In this document: in pieces, positions 35,835-46,462 of the stretch | Layout: each line of letters starts with the position of its first letter | Numbering within the stretch: position 1 is the first letter of the stretch | From: Ancylobacter defluvii | GTDB lineage: Bacteria > Pseudomonadota > Alphaproteobacteria > Rhizobiales > Xanthobacteraceae | DNA length: 64,000 nucleotides | Direction: 5' to 3' | Assembly: GCF_018390605.1 (NCBI RefSeq) | Contig: NZ_JAHBGD010000017.1 | Coordinates: 54,010 to 118,009 of the forward strand | Position numbers and translations under genes: made by a program | The notes under the pieces: model-generated | What the model was told of the DNA's origin: nothing | The model's input: only the letters and a program-made list of their open reading frames with translations | The model's database searches: none

Positions 35835-36611
35835 TCAGCCTTCCATCACTTCCGGCAGGGTGAGCAGTTCGATCCCCGCCGCCTTCAGCGCATCGCGCAC
35901 CGCGCCGGCCACCGCGATCGCGGTCGGCTCGTCACCATGTACGCACAGCGAATCGAATTTCGTCGGCATCTTCTTGCCGTTTACCGAAATGATTTCGCCG
36001 TCCTGCACCATGCGCACGGTGCGCTCGGCCGCCACCTGCGGGTCCTTGATCACCGCGCGGGGGTCGGTGCGGGTGAACAGATTGCCCTCATCGTCATAGA
36101 GCCGGTCGATGAATGCCTCGCGGGCGAGCTTCAGGTCCAGCGCCAGCGCCGCCTTTTCCATCTCCGAATTGGACAGGGCGAGATAATACAGGCTGGAATC
36201 GACGGTCCTGATCGCCCGGCCGATGGCCAGCGCATAGTCCTTGTCGATGGCGGCCATGTTGTTGAGCGCGCCATGCGGCTTCACATGCGTCACCTTCACC
36301 CCGGCATAGGCGGCCATGCCGGCCAGCGCCCCGAGCTGGTAGGCGACGAGATATTCGAGATCGTTGGCGTTCATGCGGATCTGCCGGCGGCCGAAGCCCC
36401 AGATATCGTTGAAGCCGGGATGCGCGCCGATCGAGACGCCGTTCTCCTTGGCCTTCAGGCAGACGTCGCGCATCACCGTGGCGTCGCCGGCATGCAGGCC
36501 GCAGGCGACATTGACGCTCTGCACGATCTTGAGGATCGCGGCATCGTTGCCGATGTCATAATGACCGTAGCCTTCGCCCATGTCGGCGTTGATGTTGATG
36601 CGGGTTGCCAA
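35835..36611 (-). CDS. pxpA: 5-oxoprolinase subunit A (LamB/YcsF family)
   Basis: With PxpB and PxpC it opens 5-oxoproline (pyroglutamate) to glutamate at the cost of ATP. 258 residues, full length: INADMGEGYGHYDIG, VACGLHAGD, SIGAHPGF and HVKPHGALNNM are family motifs. It starts at TTG 36611, supported by a perfect AGGAGG six bases upstream. pxpB and pxpC diverge from it, so the enzyme's genes are split over two strands around a shared regulatory region. fbiC follows it closely. LamB/YcsF-type proteins with carboxylase-like partners can act on other lactams or ureas, so the exact substrate is open. Confidence 0.9.
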   Translation of the reverse strand: MATRININADMGEGYGHYDIGNDAAILKIVQSVNVACGLHAGDATVMRDVCLKAKENGVSIGAHPGFNDIWGFGRRQIRMNANDLEYLVAYQLGALAGMAAYAGVKVTHVKPHGALNNMAAIDKDYALAIGRAIRTVDSSLYYLALSNSEMEKAALALDLKLAREAFIDRLYDDEGNLFTRTDPRAVIKDPQVAAERTVRMVQDGEIISVNGKKMPTKFDSLCVHGDEPTAIAVAGAVRDALKAAGIELLTLPEVMEG

Positions 36612-36673
36612 AGACGCCTCCTAAACCGATGAGCCCGATGGGGAGCCCTCGCCCTCTCGACAGCTGCGTTATT

Positions 36674-36696
36674 AAGGCATTAAATAATCATGCCTT
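36674..36696. promoter_or_regulatory. Candidate operator between pxpA and pxpB: AAGGCAT - 9 bases - ATGCCTT
   Basis: Perfect 7-base inverted repeat with an AT-rich 9-base spacer in the 163-base divergent gap. It is centred about 74 bases from the pxpA start and 90 from the pxpB start. A likely site for the GntR regulator encoded after pxpC, or for another regulator of both units. Confidence 0.45.
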
Positions 36697-36774
36697 TCAA
36701 GCTGAAACATACTAACATTAGGATGATTGCCGCAAGGCGATATCGTCCCTGACCGCTGCATCTATCGGAGTGCC

Positions 36775-37536
36775 ATGGTGGCGACCCCTCCCGCGCCGGA
36801 CGACAACCGCCTCGGCCGCCTCGCCCGCTTCCTCAGCGTCGGCGACACCGCCTTCGCCATCGAGTTCGGCACCGGCATCGATCCGGTGCTGAACGCCCGC
36901 GTGCACCGCGCCGCGGCGCTGATCCGCGAGGCCGCGCTGCCCGGCGTCACCGAGACGGTGCCGAGCTTCCGCTCGCTGCTGGTGCAATACGACCCGCTCG
37001 TCACCAGCGCCGCCGCGCTTCAGCACACGATGGACGGTCTCGATCTCGGCGAGGCGGTGGTGAGCGCGCCGGAGCGGGTGTGGGTGATCCCCACCCTGTA
37101 TGGCGGCGCGGCCGGGCCGGATCTCGACGACGTCGCCAGCGCGACCGGCCTGTCGCCGGCGGAGGTGATCGCCCGCCATGCCGGCACGCTCTACCGCGTC
37201 TATGTGCAGGGCTTCCTGCCCGGCTTCGCCTATCTCGGCGTGCTGCCGCCGGAGCTGGAGCTGCCGCGCCTCGCCACGCCGCGGGTGCGGGTGCCGCCGG
37301 GCTCGGTCGCCATCGCCCAGCGCATGACCGGCGTCTATCCGGTGGAATCGCCCGGCGGCTGGCGGCTGATCGGCAACACGCCGCTGCGTTTCTTCGACCA
37401 TGCCGCCACGCCGCCGACCCTGTTCGCCCCCGGCGACGGCGTGCGCTTCCGGCCTGTCGCGGCCGAGGAACATGCGGCCATAGCCGAGGCGGTCGCGCGC
37501 GGCACCTATCGGCCCGAGCAGGAGGTCGGCCGATGA
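36775..37536 (+). CDS. pxpB: 5-oxoprolinase subunit B (carboxyltransferase domain 1)
   Basis: 253 residues with the KipI/AHS1 fold: FLSVGDTAFAIEFGTGIDP near the N-terminus, VRVPPGSVAIAQRMTGVYPVESPGGWRLIG (given in full family context at about residues 175-205, here in parts), and TPLRFFD. ATG 36775 has GGAG four bases before its spacer; a TTG at 36727 is an alternative. The stop overlaps the pxpC ATG by 4 bases. Works with PxpC as the ATP-dependent phosphorylation and carboxylation-like half of the lactamase. Confidence 0.9.
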   Translation: MVATPPAPDDNRLGRLARFLSVGDTAFAIEFGTGIDPVLNARVHRAAALIREAALPGVTETVPSFRSLLVQYDPLVTSAAALQHTMDGLDLGEAVVSAPERVWVIPTLYGGAAGPDLDDVASATGLSPAEVIARHAGTLYRVYVQGFLPGFAYLGVLPPELELPRLATPRVRVPPGSVAIAQRMTGVYPVESPGGWRLIGNTPLRFFDHAATPPTLFAPGDGVRFRPVAAEEHAAIAEAVARGTYRPEQEVGR

Positions 37537-38573
37537 GCGCCCGCCTCCTCCTCACCCAGCCCGGCCCGCAGACCACGGTGCAGGATCTCGGCCGCACCGG
37601 GGCGCAGGCCTATGGCGTGCCGGTCTGCGGCGCGCTCGACATGGTGGCGCTACGCCTCGCCAATGCCCTGATCGGCAATGAGCCCGGCGCCGCCGCGCTG
37701 GAGTGCCGCCTGATCGGCCCCGCCTTCACCGTCGAGGGCGGGCCGGTGCGCCTCGCGCTCGCCGGCGCCGAGGCCGCCATCGAGGTGACGCGCGACGGCG
37801 AGACGCGCAGCTATCCCGCATGGCGGGCCATCGACGTGCCGGAGGGCGCCGGCGTGCGCATCGGCCCGCTGCGCGGCAGCGGCGCGGCGGTGCTGGCGGT
37901 GGCGGGCGGCATCGACGTGCCCGCCGTGCTGGGCTCGCGGGCGACCGATCTCAAGGGCGGTTTCGGCGGGCTGGACGGCCGGGCGCTGAAGGCCGGCGAC
38001 CACCTGCCGGTCGGCATCGCGACACCGGAAGGTGCGTGCCTCGAACTGCCGCGCCCGCCATCCCTGGCTTTCGACGGTGTGCTGCGCGTGGTGCTCGGCC
38101 CGCAGGACGACGCCTTCACCGAGGCCGGCCTCGCGACGTTCCTCGACACCGCCTATCGCGTCTCGCGCGAGGCCGACCGCATGGGCATCCGCCTCGACGG
38201 CGCGCCGCTCGCCTTCCGCGCCGGCGCCGACATCACCTCCGACGGCATCGCCACCGGCGCCATCCAGGTACCCGGCTCCGGCCTGCCCATCGTGCTGCTC
38301 GCCGACCACCAGACGGTCGGCGGCTATGCCAAGATCGCCACGGTGATCTCCGCCGACCTGCCCCGCGCCGGCCGGCTGCTCCCCGGCGCCGAGCTGCGCT
38401 TCCGGGCGGTGAGCGTCGGCGAGGCGGAAGAGGCGCGCCGGGCACTCGAGCGCGAGGTGGCGAGCCTGATCGCCTCGCTGACGCCGGTGCGCGCAGCGGC
38501 AGAGATCGATCTCGCCGCGCTTTATTCGGCCAATCTTATTTCCGGGGTGGTGACAGCCTGCGAACCCGAGTAA
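37533..38573 (+). CDS. pxpC: 5-oxoprolinase subunit C (carboxyltransferase domain 2)
   Basis: 346 residues with the KipA/AHS2 fold: PGPQTTVQDLGRTGAQAYGVPVCGALD at the N-terminus, AVAGGIDVPAVLGSRATDLKGGFGG, DRMGIRLDG, and LLADHQTVGGYAKIATVISADL (all quoted in parts of the conserved segments). Translationally coupled to pxpB. The open frame runs upstream in another reading of pxpB but is not coding there. Confidence 0.9.
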   Translation: MSARLLLTQPGPQTTVQDLGRTGAQAYGVPVCGALDMVALRLANALIGNEPGAAALECRLIGPAFTVEGGPVRLALAGAEAAIEVTRDGETRSYPAWRAIDVPEGAGVRIGPLRGSGAAVLAVAGGIDVPAVLGSRATDLKGGFGGLDGRALKAGDHLPVGIATPEGACLELPRPPSLAFDGVLRVVLGPQDDAFTEAGLATFLDTAYRVSREADRMGIRLDGAPLAFRAGADITSDGIATGAIQVPGSGLPIVLLADHQTVGGYAKIATVISADLPRAGRLLPGAELRFRAVSVGEAEEARRALEREVASLIASLTPVRAAAEIDLAALYSANLISGVVTACEPE

Positions 38574-38591
38574 CGAGACGGCTTGATAAGT

Positions 38592-38611
38592 TTATGTGAT
38601 AGAGAACATAA
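38592..38611. promoter_or_regulatory. Candidate GntR operator: TTATGT - 8 bases - ACATAA
   Basis: Perfect 6-base inverted repeat in the 99-base gap before the GntR/UTRA gene, AT-rich against the surroundings. Its position suits autoregulation by that gene. Binding is inferred. Confidence 0.4.
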
Positions 38612-38672
38612 GAACACTTCGCTGATTCCGCCGTTAGATTGAGGCTGCTGCGACCGAGTGCGACACACGCCG

Positions 38673-39425
38673 ATGCTGAAGGACAACACGGCCGCACTGG
38701 CCAATCCCGATTACCGCCGCAGCCCGGTGCCGCGCTATCTGCAGATCGCCGGCGTCATCCGCCGCCGCATCGAGGACGGCGTCTGGGGGCCGAACGAGAA
38801 GATCTCGACGCTGCAGGAACTGGAAGCCGAATTCCAGGTGGCTCGCGTCACCGTCCGCCAGGCGGTGGAGGTGCTGCAGGGCGAGGGTCTGGTGCGCCGG
38901 ATCCAGGGCAAGGGCACCTTCGTCTCCGGCTCGGTCGAGGAGAAACGCTGGCTGAAGCTGGACCTGAAATGGGACTCGATCCCCAGCATCATCGGCGCCA
39001 ACGTGCCGCGCTTCGTGTCCGGCGCCGCCCCCGCCGCTCCGCCGCAGATCCGTCCGGAGGATGGCAACCCGGCGACGCAGTACCGCTATCTGGAGAGCGT
39101 GCAGTCGCGGCGCGGCCAGCCCTATTCCTTCGCGCGGGTGCATTTCGACGAGAACATCTACAAGCTCGCCCCCGCCCGCTTCGACCGCGAGCCGACCATC
39201 AGCGTGGTCTCGACGCTGGACGCCATCAAGGTGACGCGGGCGCGGCAATCCTTCATCGTCGGCACGGTGGAACCGCGCGTCGCCAACCTGCTCGCCATCG
39301 GCATCGGCTTCCCCACCGTGGAGGCGCATCTGGTGGTCACCGATGACAGCGACACGGTGATCTATGTCGCCGACATCATCTATCGCGGCGACTGCGTGCA
39401 GCTGGATGTCGACCTGCTGCGGTAG
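38673..39425 (+). CDS. GntR family regulator, HutC/UTRA type
   Basis: 250 residues. Winged helix: PRYLQIAGVIRRRIEDGVW, ISTLQELEAEFQVARVTVRQAVEVLQGEGLVRRIQGKGTFV (in parts, about residues 20-88). The C-terminal half is the UTRA effector domain (PYSFARVHFDENIYKLAP ... YVADIIYRGDCVQLDVDL). ATG 38673; GTG 38658 is an alternative. Follows pxpC in the same direction, so it probably senses 5-oxoproline or the actual substrate of this region and controls pxp/fbiC; this is inference. Confidence 0.88.
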   Translation: MLKDNTAALANPDYRRSPVPRYLQIAGVIRRRIEDGVWGPNEKISTLQELEAEFQVARVTVRQAVEVLQGEGLVRRIQGKGTFVSGSVEEKRWLKLDLKWDSIPSIIGANVPRFVSGAAPAAPPQIRPEDGNPATQYRYLESVQSRRGQPYSFARVHFDENIYKLAPARFDREPTISVVSTLDAIKVTRARQSFIVGTVEPRVANLLAIGIGFPTVEAHLVVTDDSDTVIYVADIIYRGDCVQLDVDLLR

Positions 39426-39457
39426 CGGTGGCCGGCTGCGACACGAGAGCGAGGAAC

Positions 39458-39574
39458 CCCCCTCTCCCAGGGGGGAGGGGTGGGGTGAGGGGGGAAGGAC
39501 GCTCCAAGCTTCCGCAGCCGCGTCTCCCCTCACCGACCCGCTGCGCGGGCCACCTCTCCCCAACGGGGAGAGGG
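39458..39574. repeat. Composite palindromic repeat, locus 6
   Basis: A CCTCTCCCAGGGGGGAGGGG hairpin, GTGGGGTGAGGGG, a spacer with GCTCCAAGCTTCCGCAGCCGCGTC, CCCCTCACCGACCCGCTGCGCGGGCC (hairpin inside; both given for orientation in under-20 pieces: CCCCTCACC, then CCCGC-TGC-GCGGG), and CTCTCCCCAACGGGGAGAG. It separates the convergent gntR and FeS-CoxG genes. Confidence 0.8.
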
Positions 39575-39601
39575 ACAGTTTGCCTGCCGCCCCGAGCCCC
39601 C

Positions 39602-40779
<1,178 letters not shown>

Positions 40780-40783
<4 letters not shown>

Positions 40784-41610
40784 GCGGGCAGGCTTTCGGT
40801 TTCCGGCACGGTCGTGAGTTGCTCGATCGCCTGGCGTACCACCTTCTGATGCAGGCGCAGCGTCGCCGGCTCGGCGGCAAGGCCGGCGGCGGTCAACCGG
40901 GCATCGAGCAAGGCAGGATCGGCGATCACCGCCGCCGCCTCGGTCACCACGATATGCCGCCCCTCGGTGGCGCCGACCACGAGGCGGTGCACACCGCGCG
41001 CGGGATCGGCCAGCACGGCACACATCGCCTCGGCGAATTCGCCGACCTTGCGGCAGGATTTGCGGTAGCCGAAACGCGCCTGCGGCGAGCAGCGCGGGAT
41101 GAACACGCCGGTGACGATCTCCCCGTCGGCCAGCGCGGTGGAGAAGGCGCCTAGGATGAAATCCTCCAGCGCCAGCTCGCGCGCGCCGGACGGCCCGGCG
41201 AGCACCACGCGGGCGCCGAGCGCGGTCAGCGTGGTCGGCCAGTCGGCGGCCGGATCGGCATGGACCAGGCTGCCGCCCACCGTGCCGCGATTGCGCACCG
41301 CGCGATAGGCGATGCCGTGGGCGACGCGCGCGAGGAAGCCCGGCGTCGGGTCCGGCACCGTGCCGTCCTCGAACTCGGCATGGGTGATCGCCGCGCCGTA
41401 GAGCACGCCGTCCGGGCGCTCGTCGACGCGGCGCAGATCGGCGATCTTGCTCACATCCACCAGCGTCGAGGGCCGCGCGAGGCGCAGGTTCAGCATCGGT
41501 CCGAGGCTCTGGCCGCCGGCCACCGGCTTGGCGCCGGCATCCTGCGCCAGCGCCGCCACCGCCTCCACCACCGAGGCGGGACGCAGATAGTCGAAACGCG
41601 CCGCCTTCAC
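40780..41610 (-). CDS. FAD-binding medium subunit of a molybdenum hydroxylase (CoxM type)
   Basis: 276 residues: FDYLRPASVVEAVAALAQ, AGGQSLGPMLNLRLARP (first FAD motif) and TVGGSLVHADPAADWP (second FAD motif). It overlaps the large-subunit stop and the FeS-CoxG start by 4 bases each, giving a tightly coupled L-M-SG operon on the minus strand. Confidence 0.92.
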
Positions 41611-43982
41611 GACACCGCCCCCTCGCGCGCGGCGGCCACCGCCGCGCGCACCCGGCGCGGCGTCATCGGCGACATGGAGAGCTCGACGCCCATGCCCTTC
41701 AGCGCATCATTGATGGCGTTGCCCAGCGCGGCCGGCGGCGCGATCGCCCCGCCCTCGCCGATGCCCTTCTGGCCGAAGCGGGTATTGGGCGAGGGCGTCT
41801 GCATGTGGTCGATGCGTACATTCGGCATCTCGCCGGCGCCGGGCAGCAGATAGTCGGCGAGCGTCGAAGCCAAGGGCTGGCCGTGCTCGTCATAGGTCAT
41901 CTCCTCATAGAGCGCGGTGCCGATGCCCTGCGCGGTGCCGCCATAGATCTGGCCGTCCACCACCATCGGGTTGATCAGCACCCCGCCATCCTCGACGATG
42001 ACGTAGTCGAGGATCTCCACCTCGCCGGTCTCCGGCTCCACCGCCACCAATGCGGCATGGCTGGCATAGGAGAAGGTGCCGGTATCCACCGTCGGCTTGT
42101 AGCCGGCAACGAGATCGAGCCCGTCCGAGTGGATGTCAGCCGGCAGGTTCTGCGGCGCGAGGTACCAGGTCTTCGCCACCTCCTTGAAGCTGACCGAGCC
42201 GTTCGGCCCGACGATCTCGGCATCGCGGATGCTAACCGCCTCCTCCGGCGCCTGCAAAAGATGCGCACCAATTTTCTTCAGCCGCTCGCCCAGCCGCTCG
42301 CAGGCGCTCGCCACCGCGCCGCCGGCCATCACCGCCGAGCGCGAGCCCCAGGTGCCGGTGGAATAGGGCGTCATCGCCGTATCGCCATGCACCACATTGA
42401 CCAGCCCCGGATCGATGCCGAGCACCTCGCAGGCGATCTGCGCCATGGTGGTCTCCATGGATTGGCCGTGGCTCTGGACGCCGAGGCGCACCTCCAGCGT
42501 GCCGTCCGGGGTCAGCCGGGCTCCGCAGCTCTCGATGCCCGGCACCATGGGGATGCCCCAGCCGTGATAGACCGAGGTGCCGTGCGCGCCCTGCTCGCAA
42601 TAGGTGGCGTAGCCGAGGCCGATCTTGCGGCCATCCGCTTCCGCCTGCGTCTGCCGCGCCCGCACCGCCTCATGGCCGATCATCTCCCGCGCCCGGCGAA
42701 GGCTCTCGGGATAGTCGCCCATGTCGAACTCCTTGGCCGTTATCGAGGTGAACGGCATCTGCTCCGGGCGGACGAGGTTGCGCAGGCGCACGTCATAGGG
42801 ATCGAGCCCGGCCTCGCGCGCGACCGCGTCGATCATCAACTCCATCGCCGTGCACACGCCGGTGCGGGCGACACCGCGATAGGGAACGATGGGCGGCTTG
42901 TTGGAGCACACCGAATAGGTGCGGCAGCGATAGGCCGGCAGGTTGTACGGTCCCGGCAGGTTCGACACCACCTGCGCGCCTTCCAGGCAGGCCGAGAACG
43001 GGTAGACCGAATAGGCGCCGGCATCGACATGCGCCACCGCCTCGAAGCCGAGCAGCGTGCCGTCGGCATCGGCATAGGCGGTCATGACGTAATGATGCTC
43101 GCGGCAATTGGCGGCGGCGATCAGGTGCTCGCGCCGGTCCTCCAGCCATTTCACCGGCCGGTCGAGCTTGAGCGCCGCCCAGGCGCAGCACACCTCCTCC
43201 GGTTGCAGCAGGCCCTTCCAGCCGAAGCCGCCGCCGACATCCGGCGCCACCACGCGGATTTTGCGGGTCTCAAGGCCGAGGCATTCGGCGAGACCGGAGC
43301 GCACGATGTGCGGCATCTGCGTCGAGGTCCACAGCGTCAATTGCTCGAGATAGCGCTCGAACACCGCGATGCAGCCCTTGCCCTCCAGCGGCGACATGCA
43401 TTGCCGGCTGGTGCGCACCTCGCGCGTCACCTTGATCGGCGCGCCGGCGAGCCTGGCCTCGTCGAAGAACCTGTCGGTCTGCGAGATGAGGAACACATTG
43501 TCCGGCCAGTCGTCATGCACCAGCGCCGCGCCGGGCTCGACCGCGCGCAGCATGTCGTGATTGGCCGGCAGTTCCTCATAGTCGACGCGGATCTCCTCGA
43601 TCAGATCCTCCGCCTCGGCGCGGGTGTCGGCCAGCACCATCACCACCGGTTCGCCGGCAAAGCGCACCTTGCCGCTGGCGAGCGAGGGCTGGGCGGAAAC
43701 GCGGAACCCCGGCAGGCCGGTCTTGGCGAGAATGTCCTTCACGCCCGCCATGTCGGCATGGGTGAAGGCGCGCCCCTTCAGGTGCTCAGGAATATGGATC
43801 GCCTTGATGCGCGCATGGGCGAGCGGCGCGCGCAGGAAGGCGACCTCAAGCTGGCCGGCGAAGCGCATGTCGCCGATGAAGCGCCCGCGGCCGGCCAGCA
43901 GCCGCGCATCCTCCTTGCGCCGGAGCGAGGCGCCGACCCCGCGCCCACCCTTAGCCTCATGGCTCGTTTCCTGCATGTCCAC
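41607..43982 (-). CDS. Molybdopterin-binding large subunit of a xanthine-dehydrogenase-family hydroxylase
   Basis: 791 residues, full length. GGGFGWKG, GSRSAVMAGGAVA and the C-terminal catalytic glutamate Glu743 in GIGEGGAIAPP are present. The loop that in CO dehydrogenase reads AYxCSFR reads PYRGVART here, so it is neither form I CoxL nor a standard AYRGAGR form II enzyme. It probably hydroxylates an N-heterocycle or aldehyde; the substrate is unknown. ATG 43982 or ATG 43976 may be the start. It leads the L-M-SG operon and diverges from a second large subunit. Confidence 0.9.
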   Translation of the reverse strand: MDMQETSHEAKGGRGVGASLRRKEDARLLAGRGRFIGDMRFAGQLEVAFLRAPLAHARIKAIHIPEHLKGRAFTHADMAGVKDILAKTGLPGFRVSAQPSLASGKVRFAGEPVVMVLADTRAEAEDLIEEIRVDYEELPANHDMLRAVEPGAALVHDDWPDNVFLISQTDRFFDEARLAGAPIKVTREVRTSRQCMSPLEGKGCIAVFERYLEQLTLWTSTQMPHIVRSGLAECLGLETRKIRVVAPDVGGGFGWKGLLQPEEVCCAWAALKLDRPVKWLEDRREHLIAAANCREHHYVMTAYADADGTLLGFEAVAHVDAGAYSVYPFSACLEGAQVVSNLPGPYNLPAYRCRTYSVCSNKPPIVPYRGVARTGVCTAMELMIDAVAREAGLDPYDVRLRNLVRPEQMPFTSITAKEFDMGDYPESLRRAREMIGHEAVRARQTQAEADGRKIGLGYATYCEQGAHGTSVYHGWGIPMVPGIESCGARLTPDGTLEVRLGVQSHGQSMETTMAQIACEVLGIDPGLVNVVHGDTAMTPYSTGTWGSRSAVMAGGAVASACERLGERLKKIGAHLLQAPEEAVSIRDAEIVGPNGSVSFKEVAKTWYLAPQNLPADIHSDGLDLVAGYKPTVDTGTFSYASHAALVAVEPETGEVEILDYVIVEDGGVLINPMVVDGQIYGGTAQGIGTALYEEMTYDEHGQPLASTLADYLLPGAGEMPNVRIDHMQTPSPNTRFGQKGIGEGGAIAPPAALGNAINDALKGMGVELSMSPMTPRRVRAAVAAAREGAVS

Positions 43983-44143
43983 GGCCGGTCGATCCCCTGA
44001 CGAAGCATCTTGTCTGATGCACTATCCTATTCGATTATCGAGATTATCACACGACATGTGCTGATCTTTACACAAACAGTATCATTGGCAAGAGCGCAGA
44101 GCGGTTCTAAGCTGCGGCGACGGGATCGAAGGGGACGAGAGCG
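43983..44143. promoter_or_regulatory. Divergent promoter region between two hydroxylase large subunits
   Basis: 161 bases, AT-rich between about 44020 and 44090. It contains an odd palindrome TCGAT-T-ATCGA (44031-44041), a short GCATC/GATGC inverted repeat (44005-44020), a direct repeat of GATTATC, and an AGTATCAT half-site like that at 28231-28238. It probably controls both hydroxylases. Confidence 0.4.
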
Positions 44144-46450
44144 ATGAAATTCGGTGTGGGCCAGCCGTTCCGGCGCGTCGAGGACCAGCGCTTCATCACC
44201 GGCACCGGCCGCTACACCGACGACATCCATTATGATGGCGAAGCCTATGGCTTCGTGGTGCGCTCCCCGGTCGCCCACGGCCTACTCAACGGCGTCGATG
44301 CCGAGGCGGCGCGGGAGATGCCCGGCGTGCTCGCCATCTATACCGGCGACGATCTCGCCACTGACGGCATCGGCACCCTGCCCGCCGTCATCGTGCTCGA
44401 CCATGTCGAGGGCGGCCGCATGCCGACCCCGCCCTATCATCCGCTGGCGCAGGGCAAGGTGACCTATCTCGGCCAGCCGGTCGCCTTCGTGGTCGCCGAG
44501 AGCGCGCTTCAAGCGCTGGAGGCCGCCGAGGCGGTGATGCTCAACATCGAGGACCTGCCGGCGGTGGTCGATCCCGTCGCCGCCTTCGCCGACGACGCGC
44601 CGCAGTTGCACCCCGAAGCGCCGGGCAACCTCGCTTTGCACTGGGCCCATGGCGACGTCGCCACAACCGAGGCGGCGCTCAAAGCCTCGCACCGCGTCGT
44701 CGAGCTGGAAGTGGTCAACAACCGCATCGTCGTCGCCTCGATGGAGCCGCGCAACGCCATCGGGCTTTATGACGGCGAGACCGGCGACTTCACCCTCGTC
44801 ACCGGCTCGCAGGGCAGCCACATGATCCGCGCCTGGCTGTTCGAGGCGCTGTTCGGCCTGCCCGCCGAAAAGCTGCGGGTCATCACCCCGGATGTCGGCG
44901 GCGGCTTCGGCATGAAGGCGATTCCCTATCCCGAGCAGGGACTGGTGCTCTATGCCGCCCGCAAGCTCGGCCGGCCGGTGCGCTGGCAATCCACCCGCGC
45001 CGAGGCCTTCCTCTCCGATACGCAGGGCCGCGACAATCTCTCGCGCGCCCGGCTCGGCCTCGACGCCGACAACCGCTTCACCGCGCTGATGGTGGAGACG
45101 ATGGCGCCCTGCGGCGGCGCGCTGTCGGCCTTCGGCGTCTATTGCCCGACGCTGTCCGGCCCACCCATGGCGCCGGGCGTCTACCGCATCCCGATCGTGG
45201 CGACCGATGTGCGCATCGCCTACACCAATAATGCGCCGATGGACGCCTATCGCGGCGCCGGCCGGCCGGAGGCCGCCTATCTCATCGAGCGCATCGTCGA
45301 CAAGGCGGCTCGGCAGCTCGGGCTGGCGCCGGAAGCGCTGCGCGCGCTCAACATGATCGCGCCGGAGGAGATGCCGCACACCACCGGCGCCGGCGTCACC
45401 TATGATTCCGGCGACTTCGCCGCGGTGATGCGCACCGCCATGCAGGCCGCCGATTGGGCCGGCTTCCCCGCCCGCCGGGCGCAGGCGGACGGCCTGATGC
45501 GTGGCATCGGCCTCGGCTATTACATCGAGCGCACCGGCGTGCCCGGCAAGGAAGGCGCGGTGGTGGAGATCGCCGCCGACGGCGCGGTGACGGTGCATGT
45601 CGGTACCCAGTCCACCGGCCAGGGCCACGAGACCACCTATGTGCAGATGACCGCCGAGACGCTCGGCATCCCGCCCGAGCGCATCACCGTGAAGACCGGC
45701 GACACCGACCAGCCGCTGCCCTCGGCCGGCGGCACCGTGGCTTCGCGCTCCATGGTGCATGGCGGCGGCGCGCTGCGCCTTGCCACCGGCGACGTGCTCG
45801 GCAAGGCGCATGCGGAAGCGGCGAAGCTGCTCGACAGCGACCCGCGCGAGGTGGAGTTCGAGGACGGCGCCTTCCACGTCCCCGGCACCAACCGCCATGT
45901 CGGCCTGCTGGAGGTCGCCGCCAAGGCCGGCGGCCTCACCGGAATCGGCGATTTCGAGCAGTTGATCGGCACTTTCCCCAATGGTGCGCATATTTGCGAG
46001 GTAGCTGTTGATCCCGACACCGGCTCGATCACCGTCGAGCGCTACACCGTGGTCGATGATTTCGGCCGGGTGCTGAACCCGCTGGTGCTGTCCGGCCAGG
46101 TGCATGGCGGCATCGCCCAAGGCATCGGCCAGGCGATGCTGGAGCGGGTGGTCTACGATGCGGACAGCGGCCAGCTGCTCTCCGGCTCGTTCATGGATTA
46201 CGGCATCCCGCGCGCGGAAGACCTGCCCTTCTTCGAGGTGGCGACGCAGAACGTGCCCTGCACCACCAACCCGCTCGGCATCAAGGGCGCCGGCGAGGCC
46301 GGAGCCATCGGCGCGCCGCCGGCCTTCGTAAACGCGGTGATCGACGCGCTCAGCTCCCTCGGCATCACCGAGCTCGACATGCCCCTCACCCCGTTCCGGG
46401 TATGGGAAGCCATCGAGGCGGCGAAGACGGGAGCGAACGCGGCGGCTTGA
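44144..46450 (+). CDS. Stand-alone molybdopterin-binding large subunit (form II CoxL-like)
   Basis: 768 residues. MKFGVGQPFRRVEDQRFITG start, DVGGGFGMK, A368-Y-R-G-A-G-R374 active-site loop, and catalytic Glu718 in GAGEAGAIGAPP. The AYRGAGR loop is that of form II enzymes, whose activity on CO is doubtful. No FeS or FAD gene follows it; a palindromic repeat does. It either borrows the adjacent divergent M and SG proteins or pairs with the orphan S and M genes at 20.9-22.2 kb. GGGGACGAGAGC precedes the ATG. Confidence 0.9.
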   Translation: MKFGVGQPFRRVEDQRFITGTGRYTDDIHYDGEAYGFVVRSPVAHGLLNGVDAEAAREMPGVLAIYTGDDLATDGIGTLPAVIVLDHVEGGRMPTPPYHPLAQGKVTYLGQPVAFVVAESALQALEAAEAVMLNIEDLPAVVDPVAAFADDAPQLHPEAPGNLALHWAHGDVATTEAALKASHRVVELEVVNNRIVVASMEPRNAIGLYDGETGDFTLVTGSQGSHMIRAWLFEALFGLPAEKLRVITPDVGGGFGMKAIPYPEQGLVLYAARKLGRPVRWQSTRAEAFLSDTQGRDNLSRARLGLDADNRFTALMVETMAPCGGALSAFGVYCPTLSGPPMAPGVYRIPIVATDVRIAYTNNAPMDAYRGAGRPEAAYLIERIVDKAARQLGLAPEALRALNMIAPEEMPHTTGAGVTYDSGDFAAVMRTAMQAADWAGFPARRAQADGLMRGIGLGYYIERTGVPGKEGAVVEIAADGAVTVHVGTQSTGQGHETTYVQMTAETLGIPPERITVKTGDTDQPLPSAGGTVASRSMVHGGGALRLATGDVLGKAHAEAAKLLDSDPREVEFEDGAFHVPGTNRHVGLLEVAAKAGGLTGIGDFEQLIGTFPNGAHICEVAVDPDTGSITVERYTVVDDFGRVLNPLVLSGQVHGGIAQGIGQAMLERVVYDADSGQLLSGSFMDYGIPRAEDLPFFEVATQNVPCTTNPLGIKGAGEAGAIGAPPAFVNAVIDALSSLGITELDMPLTPFRVWEAIEAAKTGANAAA

Positions 46451-46462
46451 CGGACGCCCTGC

